From: Mucilaginibacter gracilis | GTDB lineage: Bacteria; Bacteroidota; Bacteroidia; Sphingobacteriales; Sphingobacteriaceae | Assembly (NCBI RefSeq): GCF_003633615.1 | Contig: NZ_RBKU01000001.1 | Location: 124,001 to 188,000, forward strand | Reading direction: 5' to 3' | DNA: 64,000 nt | In this document: positions 1 to 7,661 of the stretch, in pieces | How positions within the stretch are numbered: the stretch's first letter is position 1 | Layout of the letters: each line of letters opens with the position of its first letter | The notes under the pieces: generated by a model | Told to the model about the DNA's origin: nothing | Database searches by the model: none | The model's input: only the letters and a program-made list of their open reading frames with translations | Translations under genes and position numbers: made by a program

Positions 1-2028
1 GTTGGTCGGATCTGCCGAAAGGGGGTCCTCCATCAGCTGATCGCTGAGAAAGCCGTTGGCATTAAATATCTGCCCGTTATTGTCGTCCTGCTGAAATGTA
101 GCGCCCGCCAGAACGTCTATCGTGCCTTCCCATAAGCTCGCCGAATAATTTGCCTGCGGTTCAATGATCCACGAGCGCGAGCTGTTATTGGTGAAATTCG
201 ACTGGCGGCTTGACGTGCCCCAGAAAGCCGGGTCAACCGATGAAAATGGTAAGGTATTCAATTCGTTTACCAGCAGGCTGTTATAGCCGAGATTCGTTTT
301 CAAAGACAGGTTATGCAGCAGCTGGTAACTCACCGTGGCATTGCTGACCAGATTAGTGGTATGGTTGTTATACTTTTGCAATAGCGAAGCGTAAGGATTC
401 ACCCAGGTGGAATTTGCCCAGTTCAGCGTCCCGTCGCTGTTGTAAACCTGGGGCGCTACCGGGGCCAGGTAAATATTCCTTGTCAGGTCGCTCTGGAGCA
501 ATCGGTTATTGTCATCCATGTAGTTGCCCGATAGCAATATCCTGAATTTCTGGTTAGCGGAAGCGCTGTTGATATTGAAATGCAGGGACACCTTCTGATC
601 ACTGAAATCGCCTGGAAACACTGTAGTTTGCTTCTGATAACTTGTCCCGACCAGATATTGGGTCGTAGCGTTCCCCCCGGAAACACCCGCCTGGATGTTG
701 TCATACTTCGCTGTGCCCCCAATTAGCTGTTTCTGCCAGTCGGTACTGCGGGTAGTATCCCATTTAGCCAGGTCGATATCTCCGCCGATCCCGCTGCCCA
801 CGGCCACGTGATCATTTTTCAGGGCCTCGTAACGCATATCCAGGTATTGGCGCCTGTCCAGCAGGTCAAAGGAACGGGTGATCCTTCCCAGGCCGCTCTG
901 CGCGGTGAAATTCACTGTGGTTTCCCCGGACTTGCCTTTTTTTGTGGTGATCAGCACTGCGCCGTTTGCCGCGCGGGAGCCGTAGATCGCCGTTGCGTCG
1001 GCGTCTTTCAGAACATCGATCGATTCAATGTCCGAAGGATTGATAAAACTTAAGGCGCTTCCATAAATCCCCTGGTTTTCGTTACCTGAACCGCCCAGAA
1101 TGTTACCCAGGTTCTTCAATAGTTGTGAGGTATAGGGGACGCCGTCAATAATATATAAAGGATCGTTGCCGTTATATAAACTGTTCTGGCCGCGGACCCT
1201 GATGGTAACGCCGGTCCCGGGCAGTCCCGTTGACTGGGTGATCTGTACGCCCGGTAACCTGCCTTCAAGGGCCAGTAAGGGATTATCAACTGGCTGTTTT
1301 TGAATATCGTCGCTTTTGACAGTTCCGATATCGCCGGTAGCGAGCCTTCTTGTCGTTGTTCCGTAGGCGATCACCTGTACCTCGTCCAGGTTAGAATTGC
1401 TCACAGTTAATGTTATCGTTCCCAGTTCCGGCCCGGCATTGGTCTCCCGTGTTATATAGCCTACAAAAGAAATCACGACAATAGCTTTGGGACTGACCTG
1501 TTTCAGCGCAAACGAGCCATCCTTGCTGGTAATGGTAAATTGGCTTCCATCCTTTAACTTTACATTTACTCCTGGTAGCGCATTCCCTTTTTCATCCACC
1601 ACACGCCCGTGCACATCAATAGCAGTAAAAGCAGTTTTAACGTTATCGAGAAAGGAAGGTTCTCTTTTCTTCTGTTCAATAATAACCGTTTTGTCCTCTA
1701 TCGTATATGTTAGTTGCTGCTTTTCTAAAACTAAGTCAAGAACTGCGTTAAGCTCTGCGTCATTGAAATTTACATCGATGATTTGACTCCCATTTACTTT
1801 TTTAGGTGACCATATAATACTATAGCCGGTTTGTTTATTGATCGAGTTGAAGATCTGCTTAAGGCTTATATGCTTTTGGTTAAGCGTAACACGCTGCGCA
1901 AGGCCCGTCGCGCTGACGGTCATTAAGCTTGTTAAAATGATGATCGTGGTAAGTTTCATGATCAACAGGCATTTTTTAATGCAACCCGGTAATGGGCTAC
2001 AGGAATAGATGGTAAATATTTTATACAT
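1..2028 (-). CDS. SusC/RagA-type TonB-dependent outer-membrane receptor, N-terminal part (gene runs off the window)
   Basis: About 676 residues are visible; the C-terminal barrel lies beyond position 1. The chosen start (2028, MYKIF) gives the long N-terminus common in Sphingobacteriaceae SusC proteins; a second in-frame ATG at 1959 begins the hydrophobic signal segment MKLTTIIILTSLM. After it come an STN domain (about residues 50-105), a carboxypeptidase-like regulatory domain (about 115-200), and a TonB plug. The SusC signature is readable around residues 275-300 (VRGQNSL, then DPLYIIDGVPY). The STN domain implies signalling to the FecR/ECF pair encoded just upstream. By family the protein imports glycans or other large nutrients with a SusD partner, which would lie outside the window. 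The substrate cannot be told. Confidence 0.93.
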   Translation of the reverse strand, partial: MYKIFTIYSCSPLPGCIKKCLLIMKLTTIIILTSLMTVSATGLAQRVTLNQKHISLKQIFNSINKQTGYSIIWSPKKVNGSQIIDVNFNDAELNAVLDLVLEKQQLTYTIEDKTVIIEQKKREPSFLDNVKTAFTAIDVHGRVVDEKGNALPGVNVKLKDGSQFTITSKDGSFALKQVSPKAIVVISFVGYITRETNAGPELGTITLTVSNSNLDEVQVIAYGTTTRRLATGDIGTVKSDDIQKQPVDNPLLALEGRLPGVQITQSTGLPGTGVTIRVRGQNSLYNGNDPLYIIDGVPYTSQLLKNLGNILGGSGNENQGIYGSALSFINPSDIESIDVLKDADATAIYGSRAANGAVLITTKKGKSGETTVNFTAQSGLGRITRSFDLLDRRQYLDMRYEALKNDHVAVGSGIGGDIDLAKWDTTRSTDWQKQLIGGTAKYDNIQAGVSGGNATTQYLVGTSYQKQTTVFPGDFSDQKVSLHFNINSASANQKFRILLSGNYMDDNNRLLQSDLTRNIYLAPVAPQVYNSDGTLNWANSTWVNPYASLLQKYNNHTTNLVSNATVSYQLLHNLSLKTNLGYNSLLVNELNTLPFSSVDPAFWGTSSRQSNFTNNSSRSWIIEPQANYSASLWEGTIDVLAGATFQQDDNNGQIFNANGFLSDQLMEDPLSADPTN

Positions 2029-2235
2029 TTACTTGTTGTTTTGAATTTTTTATTTGGTTACACACTAAAAACGATTCGGCGACATTTGATCAGGGACATG
2101 TCGAGTGTTCCTGATCTCTTTTTGAAGCAGTCCGCGTTTGCTGATCCATTCAGGATGTATTGACGAAGCTGTACATGTTTTTAAGTTTTAAGGGTTAATC
2201 TTTAATTATTAGTAATTTAACAAAGGGGTTAAAGG

Positions 2236-3369
2236 TTATTTAGCAGTCACTCTAATAGTCCGGCCTTCGATCTCAAACTTCAGATCACCAACTTTTTCCA
2301 GTTTGCTACATAATTGCGATACATTGGCATAACGCGTAGTAACGCCGGCGTAAGTCTCAGTTTTGTAGTTTTCCTGTTCATATTCGATCTTTACGTCGTA
2401 CCAGCGGGCTACCCGCCGCATCAGACTTTCGAGCGGTTCGTCGTCGAAACGAAATTGCCCGTTCCTCCAGGCTGTGACCTGCTCAACATCATCTTTAATG
2501 ACTATTGCATTGCCAGCAGATACCCTAACAGATTGACCAGGCTTTATAACCAGTCCGGCTGTACGAACGCTACCTTCAACCAGCGTCGTCTGGATGACCG
2601 GTTCATCATCATAAGCATTGATATTAAAAGTAGTGCCAATGTCTTCTATCACCTGGTCTTTTACCTGAACCCTGAACGGTTGCGCGGCATTGTGTTTTAC
2701 TTCAAAATAAGCCTCACCAGTCACCCTTACTCTTCTTTCAACACCGTTAAACGCTGTAGGAAAAGTAATGCTTGACGCTGCATCCAACCACACCTTAGTA
2801 CCGTCTGCCAAAACCAGCGGATAGGGCGATTGCTCGCCCCTGGCGGTAGTGAGTATATTATAACTGATCTTTTCATTTTTGTTGTTGCTGTGATAAGCGA
2901 TGTCCTGATTATTTGCGGTTATGATAGTTTGTCCCTGCTGTGCTAAAGTGCCCTTTAGTCCTTTGGTCAAAATGATTTTTTGTCCGTTCGCAAGTGTTAA
3001 GGTAGCGCGGTTGTGACCCGGGGAAACATCATGCTGGATAACGGCTAGTGATTTTGCGGCAGGTTTTTTATGACTCGCAAAATAGACACCCGAAGCAAAG
3101 AACAACACAGCGGCTGCAACTCGCGGCAGATATTTCCAAACCGGTTTTAATCGCCTCACCTTTTGCCTTTCTTCAATCTGCCTTAATAAGTCAAGATAGA
3201 GGCCGTCCAGCAATATTTCGCGTCCGCCGACCTCCTTTGCCCAAGCCTCTAAGTCTGCGCCCTTTATGTGCAACTGATGATACCACCTATCCAGCTCCTC
3301 AAATTCGGAGTTGGTTATATCGTTGTCTAAGTAACGATCCAGCAGATATTGCAACCTTTCTTTCTTCAT
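2236..3369 (-). CDS. FecR-family anti-sigma factor with DUF4974 domain
   Basis: A 377-residue inner-membrane regulator. A cytoplasmic N-terminal part of about 80 residues, which would hold the sigma factor, is followed by one membrane segment (about residues 83-99, VAAAVLFFASGVYFA). The periplasmic FecR domain is at about 175-270 and the C-terminal DUF4974 at about 305-372 (FRFDDEPLESLMRRVARWYD). The susC gene lies 207 bp downstream on the same strand, and an ECF sigma gene starts divergently about 130 bp away. This is the usual transmembrane signalling set: receptor STN domain to FecR to sigma. The divergent orientation of the sigma gene is less usual, since sigma and fecR are often collinear. 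Confidence 0.93.
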   Translation of the reverse strand: MKKERLQYLLDRYLDNDITNSEFEELDRWYHQLHIKGADLEAWAKEVGGREILLDGLYLDLLRQIEERQKVRRLKPVWKYLPRVAAAVLFFASGVYFASHKKPAAKSLAVIQHDVSPGHNRATLTLANGQKIILTKGLKGTLAQQGQTIITANNQDIAYHSNNKNEKISYNILTTARGEQSPYPLVLADGTKVWLDAASSITFPTAFNGVERRVRVTGEAYFEVKHNAAQPFRVQVKDQVIEDIGTTFNINAYDDEPVIQTTLVEGSVRTAGLVIKPGQSVRVSAGNAIVIKDDVEQVTAWRNGQFRFDDEPLESLMRRVARWYDVKIEYEQENYKTETYAGVTTRYANVSQLCSKLEKVGDLKFEIEGRTIRVTAK

Positions 3370-3500
3370 TAATTTATTGTCGTTTATAGGTTAAGACACC
3401 GCTCAACGTGGCTAACCGTTACTACTTGCCAAAAAAATATTTTAAATAAAATCAATTGAGTACATAAAGCTTTTATTAGCTTAGTGTTATCAAAGAGCAC

Positions 3501-4085
3501 ATTAATGATACGGAGCAAGATGAAAGTCTCATCGGTCGCTGGCAAAACGGTGATGACAGCGCTTTCGGGGCGTTGTATAAACGCCATGCTTATGCGCTGC
3601 TAGGAATAGCCTCATATAAGACTGGGGACCGGGAGAAAGCTAAAGAACTTGTGCAGGAAACTTTTATCAGTTTATGTGACCATCGTGACCAAATCAGCCC
3701 GGCCACACCGCTTCGGGCTTTTTTATATGCCACACTAAAACACAAGCTGCTTAACGAAGTTCGCCGCACATTGAACTATCAAAAGCACGAGAATTATTAT
3801 GCCACACTACATCCGGTCCATGATGATACTACACAAGCGTTATTAGCTAGCCGGGAGTTAGAACAATTGATGGAAGAACAAATTGGTAAACTGCCGCCTC
3901 AATGCCAGCGGGTGTTCAGATTGAGCAGGCAATCTCACCTGACCAATAAGGAAATCGCCGCTCAACTTGACATTTCAGAAAATACCGTGGAACAACATAT
4001 GCGTAAAGCTTTGCGGTTATTGCGCTCGTCCCTGGGGCAGTTCATAGAACTTGGTGCGATTATCTATTTGCTTCATCGTCCATGA
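3501..4085 (+). CDS. ECF RNA polymerase sigma factor with no ATG start
   Basis: Sigma-70 region 2 (about residues 15-85) and region 4 (LPPQCQRVFRLSRQSHLTNKEIA, an HTH ending in TVEQHMRKAL) are clear. The frame is open from 3480. The region 2.1 segment (SLIGRWQNGDDSAFGALYKRHA) begins upstream of the first TTG at 3573, so starting there would delete conserved sequence. No ATG, GTG or TTG lies in frame between the stop at 3477 and 3573. The only start-like codon in the right place is ATT at 3501, used here as a tentative start. An out-of-frame ATG lies at 3505. Either a rare start codon is used or the 5' end is damaged. The partner is the divergent FecR. Confidence 0.8.
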   Translation: MNDTEQDESLIGRWQNGDDSAFGALYKRHAYALLGIASYKTGDREKAKELVQETFISLCDHRDQISPATPLRAFLYATLKHKLLNEVRRTLNYQKHENYYATLHPVHDDTTQALLASRELEQLMEEQIGKLPPQCQRVFRLSRQSHLTNKEIAAQLDISENTVEQHMRKALRLLRSSLGQFIELGAIIYLLHRP

Positions 4086-4301
4086 AGTTAATTAATAATA
4101 TAATCTGCACAGCTATTTAACTTAGCAAACTTCGGTATTGTATTTTACCAATCTGGGATTAATTACCGGACTTGTTGAAGTTTCTTACTGGCAAAAGTAG
4201 CGACATCCTGATATCGGTTGCCTCATGATCGTGGCGGATTGCATGATGCCCTTAGAGGAATTGTATTTGGATAATAATGTCATTCGATAATATATTTGCC
4301 T

Positions 4302-4727
4302 ATGCCTGTTGAACAGAAAAAGCACCCTGATACACCAACCCTGTATACTAAAGCCCGGATAAAGCGTTTGGCGAAGGGAAAACATTGGGTCACGATATAT
4401 AACGGCCAGCATATCGTAAAAGGCTATGCCAAAAAATTCAGCGTTGATCTTTTGACCGCTTTGAAAGAGTTGCGGATGCTTGGTATAACGATCAGTGAAC
4501 AATATGAGCAGTCACTTATACAAACGTTGAACGGTTTGGCAGAAAAAAGGAAACAGGAAAAATTGCGAAAAGAAATAGAAATGCAGTCCTCGTTTGAGTC
4601 GGATGATGAATTTGCGTTTATCATGGGTTATACCAGCGGCGGGGCAGCTTACGGTATAAAATGGGAAGACTGGCCGGTTGATAACCTATCAGGAGAACCA
4701 GGCAATGAAAACCATATAATATCTTGA
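4302..4727 (+). CDS. hypothetical protein, 141 residues
   Basis: No family recognised. ATG at 4302 is preferred over the in-frame TTG at 4296. The protein is basic and rich in Lys and Glu, with a helical charged middle (residues about 65-100, AEKRKQEKLRKEIEM) and an acidic, Gly-rich tail ending in WEDWPVDNLSG. No signal peptide or membrane segment. The N-terminal half (KHWVTIYNGQHIVKGYAKKF) has the look of a small beta-rich module. It sits alone on the accessory side, convergent with the XRE regulator 17 bp downstream. Probably a real accessory gene of unknown role. Confidence 0.6.
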   Translation: MPVEQKKHPDTPTLYTKARIKRLAKGKHWVTIYNGQHIVKGYAKKFSVDLLTALKELRMLGITISEQYEQSLIQTLNGLAEKRKQEKLRKEIEMQSSFESDDEFAFIMGYTSGGAAYGIKWEDWPVDNLSGEPGNENHIIS

Positions 4728-4743
4728 AAAACACGAAAAGGTG

Positions 4744-5127
4744 TTAACCCATTCTCTTTAGTAGCGCAATTTTCTCCTGCTCACTGGCCAGTAAACGCTC
4801 GTATAGTATTTTGTTCTCTTCGTAGAGTTCTATTAATCTTTTCATCGGGTCGAAGTGTCTTGGCTCGCCATGCGTCGGGTCGGCAAGGGCAATGATACCG
4901 TTTTCATCAAATGTCTTTATCGCCTGGTTTGAAATGTTTAGTACACCAGCCAATTGGTCTATAGTATCTTCGTCGATTTCTTCTTTTGACTCTAACAAGG
5001 AAATTCGTTTTTGTGTCCAGGGGATACCAAGCATCACTGCAAGTGCGTCTTGCTTCAAGCCACGCAGTTCGCGAAAGCGTTTAATATTTCGCCCTTGATG
5101 AATCTGTTTTACGTTTTCTGTGGTCAT
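4744..5127 (-). CDS. XRE-family helix-turn-helix regulator with C-terminal coiled coil
   Basis: The HTH_3 domain covers about residues 10-70 (NIKRFRELRGLKQDALAVML, then QKRISLLESKEEID). The C-terminal 35 residues are a charged helix (RLIELYEENKILYERLLASE) that is probably a dimerisation coiled coil. Start at 5127 (MTTENVKQ) fits the domain; 5139 (MLYN) is an alternative. The longer open frame to 5205 adds implausible sequence. It probably binds the AT-rich region between itself and the divergent small gene at 5329. This domain pairing is common in Sphingobacteriaceae chromosomes and is not tied to a phage. Confidence 0.82.
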   Translation of the reverse strand: MTTENVKQIHQGRNIKRFRELRGLKQDALAVMLGIPWTQKRISLLESKEEIDEDTIDQLAGVLNISNQAIKTFDENGIIALADPTHGEPRHFDPMKRLIELYEENKILYERLLASEQEKIALLKRMG

Positions 5128-5259
5128 GTTATAAAGCATCGACGTCCGCGGGTAAATGTAAAGGCGGATTTGTGTTATAGGGTGGGCGAATTGGCTGAAA
5201 AACAATTTTGTTAGCTTCTGACTATCAATTAATTACACAGATTTTACTTTTTTCCATTC

Positions 5260-5279
5260 ACAAAAAATGCACTTTTTGT
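5260..5279. promoter_or_regulatory. small inverted repeat, possible operator
   Basis: Seven-base arms acaaaaa and tttttgt around a six-base centre. It lies between the divergent XRE gene and the small gene at 5329, so it could be an operator of the regulator. AT-rich palindromes arise easily by chance. Confidence 0.25.
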
Positions 5280-5328
5280 AAATTTCCGATTGAAATTTCA
5301 CACATTATTACCTATTTTAATATCCGAT

Positions 5329-5559
5329 ATGGGACAAGTGTTACGCGTTACAGTAGGCCAGGCAGAGCACGCTTTTAAGTTGCTGGGAATGAATATCACC
5401 GATCGGGAAAAAGCGGAATTGGAAATAGAGCTATCGGGTGAAACTTTCAAAATAATTCGTGAGGGGCGCAGTTGGATAGCCGTTGGTGCTACATCATCCA
5501 GTCATGAAGAAATCGCAGAATCTATTGGTAAAGCGCTGGCCCTACGTTACCGGTTTTAA
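5329..5559 (+). CDS. small hypothetical protein, 76 residues
   Basis: ATG at 5329 (MGQVLRVTVGQAEHAF) is preferred to an in-frame TTG at 5290, which would add 13 residues. The sequence alternates beta-like stretches (ELEIELSGETFKIIREG, SWIAVGA) with a C-terminal helix (EEIAESIGKALALRY). No signal peptide, no recognised family. Convergent with the RRM gene, with one base between the stop codons. Plausibly real because codon use and composition look protein-like. Function unknown. Confidence 0.5.
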   Translation: MGQVLRVTVGQAEHAFKLLGMNITDREKAELEIELSGETFKIIREGRSWIAVGATSSSHEEIAESIGKALALRYRF

Positions 5560-5560
5560 A

Positions 5561-5896
5561 TCAACGTGACAAACGTGGTCTTTTCTTTTTAACGGGTGTT
5601 GGTGCGCCAGGACGTTCTACTTTTTGGTAAATCGGTGCCTGTTTAATTGGTTCTTCTTCGCAGATGGTTACCTTAAGTTGCTTGTCACCGATGGCCTTAC
5701 CGTCGAGTGCGTCAATAACTTGTTCTGCATCTTCACGGCTGGCCATTTCCATAAAAGCATAACCTTTACTTTTTCCGGTTGCTTTATCACGTACCAGTTT
5801 AAGTGTTACGATGTTGCCATGAGGCCCGGCGAGTTGTGCAAGGGCAATTTCCTCCGTTGTGATGGGGAAACCGCCGATAAAGATTTTGGTAATCAT
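5561..5896 (-). CDS. RRM-domain RNA-binding protein
   Basis: One RNA recognition motif fills residues 1-82. RNP2 is readable as IFIGGF and RNP1 as KGYAFMEM, with aromatic residues at the usual RNA-stacking positions. A basic, proline-rich tail of about 25 residues (PTPVKKKRPRLSR) follows. Short single-RRM proteins of this type are common in Bacteroidota and are thought to be general RNA-binding or cold-response proteins. The two neighbours give no hint of a specific target. Confidence 0.9.
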   Translation of the reverse strand: MITKIFIGGFPITTEEIALAQLAGPHGNIVTLKLVRDKATGKSKGYAFMEMASREDAEQVIDALDGKAIGDKQLKVTICEEEPIKQAPIYQKVERPGAPTPVKKKRPRLSR

Positions 5897-5993
5897 TTAG
5901 ACAAATATAACAGGAAAAATATTCCCCGCCAGTTCCGGCTTTGCCTTACGCAATGATTTTTGTTTCAATTTTTGTGGCTTTAACAAGTCAGTT

Positions 5994-6146
5994 ATGGAAA
6001 TATCGAATCGGAAGATCACGACAGAGACAGTTCTTAAGCAATTGGAGAAAGAAGGCAAGACCGTAACCTTGGAAGATGCTGAAATGATCGTCAGCTATAT
6101 TTATCTGCTGGCTGAAATATTTGTAAATGAGCTACAGGGCCAATGA
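5994..6146 (+). CDS. small protein encoded directly upstream of the serine recombinase
   Basis: A 50-residue frame from ATG 5994 to TGA 6146 that overlaps the recombinase start in an ATGA arrangement, which implies translational coupling. The sequence (RKITTETVLKQLEKEGKTV, then EDAEMIVSYIYLLAEIFVNE) is predicted to be helical. It may be a recombinase accessory or directionality factor, but only its position supports that. No family recognised. Confidence 0.6.
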   Translation: MEISNRKITTETVLKQLEKEGKTVTLEDAEMIVSYIYLLAEIFVNELQGQ

Positions 6147-7591
6147 AAATAGCGCATTTATATATCCGGGTCAGTACCGACGAACAGGCTGATAAAGGCT
6201 ATTCCCAGCGTAACCAGGACGAAATGTTGCGCAAATACTGCCAGTTACAATCCATTGCAGTCAGAGAGGTCATCTATGAGGACCACTCCGCCAAAAGCTT
6301 TAATCGCCCGGCCTGGCAAACCATGCTCGGTCGGCTGAAACGTCAAAAAACTAGCCGTCCTGATTACATTCTATTTACCAAGTGGGACCGGTTTAGCCGG
6401 AACGCCGGGGATGCTTACCAAATGATCAGCCTATTGCGTGGTTTTAATATTGAGCCCCAAGCTATTGAGCAGCCGCTTGACCTGAGCATTCCTGAAAATA
6501 AAATGATGCTGGCCTTTTACCTGGCAGCGCCTGAAGTTGAAAATGATCGCCGCGCGCTTAACATCTTTCATGGTTTGCGCCGTGCTAAAAAAGAGGGGCG
6601 CTGGGTATCTTCGGCACCTGTGGGTTATATCAACAAATCTCATGAAGACGGCAGAAAGTATATCGCCGTCAACGAGTTGCAGGCTGAAATTATGCGCTGG
6701 GCTTTTACAGAATTAGCTACCGGCAAATACCCGGTTGAACAAGTATGGAAATTCGCTAAACAAAAAGGCATTACTTGTGGCCGTAATAATTTCTGGAACC
6801 TGATCCGTAACCCGGTTTATTGCGGACGGATTGTGATACCGGCCTTTAAAGATGAAGCGGTGCAATACGCCAAAGGACAACACGCGCCTATTATCAGCGA
6901 AGACCTGTTCGATAAAGTGCAGCGGGTATTGAATAAACGCGCCCGCCCGGTCATTCAAAAAACAGTGCCTGGACGTTTGCACCTAAGGGGCTTTTTGAAA
7001 TGTCCGAAATGTAACCGCATGTTGACTGGCAGCCCGTCTAAAGGAAACCTATACTATTATTACTATTACCATTGCTCCTCTGCCTGCGGGGTTCGCTTTA
7101 AAGCAGAACAAGTCAACGAAACTTTTATCGCGTTATTAAAAAAACATTCCGCAACCGAAGGACTTATCAGTTTATTTAAAAAGGCTGTGCGTGAACTAAT
7201 CGTTAATAACAGCGCGTTGCAATTCAACCAGCAAAGAATTGCGGCTAAGCAATTAGAAGAACAGCAACAGCGGGTTGAACGGGCTAAAGAACTGCTCATT
7301 GCCGGTTACCTGGAAGGTGATGATTACCGCACCATTAAAGCTACTGCCGAAGAAAAGATTGCTGCATTACAAAAAGTATTGGCTGACGTTATAGATCCGA
7401 TGTCCATCTTGGAGCAGCGGTTTAAGAATATGGGTAAAGCCATAGGCAACCTGGCTTTTTTTTATCAGATAGCGTCGGTGGAGCATAAACGTAAAATGGT
7501 TGGTTTATTATTTCCTGGTAATCTTACATATGCTGATAATGGTTTTGAAACTGTGGAATTAGGCAATTGGACCAGGCTTGTTTTTGATTAA
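6143..7591 (+). CDS. large serine recombinase (site-specific integrase), first of a tandem pair
   Basis: 482 residues. The resolvase catalytic domain spans about 1-150, with the nucleophile Ser11 in YIRVSTDEQ and the conserved KWDRFSRN and EVENDRR blocks. The recombinase domain covers about 160-270, followed by a zinc ribbon (CPKCNRMLTG and CSSACGVRF) and a coiled-coil region (about 350-430). Large serine recombinases of this type insert and excise mobile DNA without host factors. It is translationally coupled to a 50-residue gene upstream, and a close paralogue lies 70 bp downstream. It probably moved the island on the left side of the window. Confidence 0.93.
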   Translation: MKIAHLYIRVSTDEQADKGYSQRNQDEMLRKYCQLQSIAVREVIYEDHSAKSFNRPAWQTMLGRLKRQKTSRPDYILFTKWDRFSRNAGDAYQMISLLRGFNIEPQAIEQPLDLSIPENKMMLAFYLAAPEVENDRRALNIFHGLRRAKKEGRWVSSAPVGYINKSHEDGRKYIAVNELQAEIMRWAFTELATGKYPVEQVWKFAKQKGITCGRNNFWNLIRNPVYCGRIVIPAFKDEAVQYAKGQHAPIISEDLFDKVQRVLNKRARPVIQKTVPGRLHLRGFLKCPKCNRMLTGSPSKGNLYYYYYYHCSSACGVRFKAEQVNETFIALLKKHSATEGLISLFKKAVRELIVNNSALQFNQQRIAAKQLEEQQQRVERAKELLIAGYLEGDDYRTIKATAEEKIAALQKVLADVIDPMSILEQRFKNMGKAIGNLAFFYQIASVEHKRKMVGLLFPGNLTYADNGFETVELGNWTRLVFD

Positions 7592-7661
7592 AATCTGCTA
7601 ACATTATAGTATTTGCGCCACATTTTCGTTAAATTAGTCATAGAACAAATGACTAACAATA

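Noticed and set aside
808..1053. Short open frames antisense to the SusC gene and to other large genes across the window
   Set aside because: They lie wholly within stronger genes on the other strand and show no family features.
4086..4301. Possible gene or attachment repeat in the gap after the ECF sigma gene
   Set aside because: No open frame with a plausible start, and no match to the tRNA-Phe or tRNA-Ala 3' ends.
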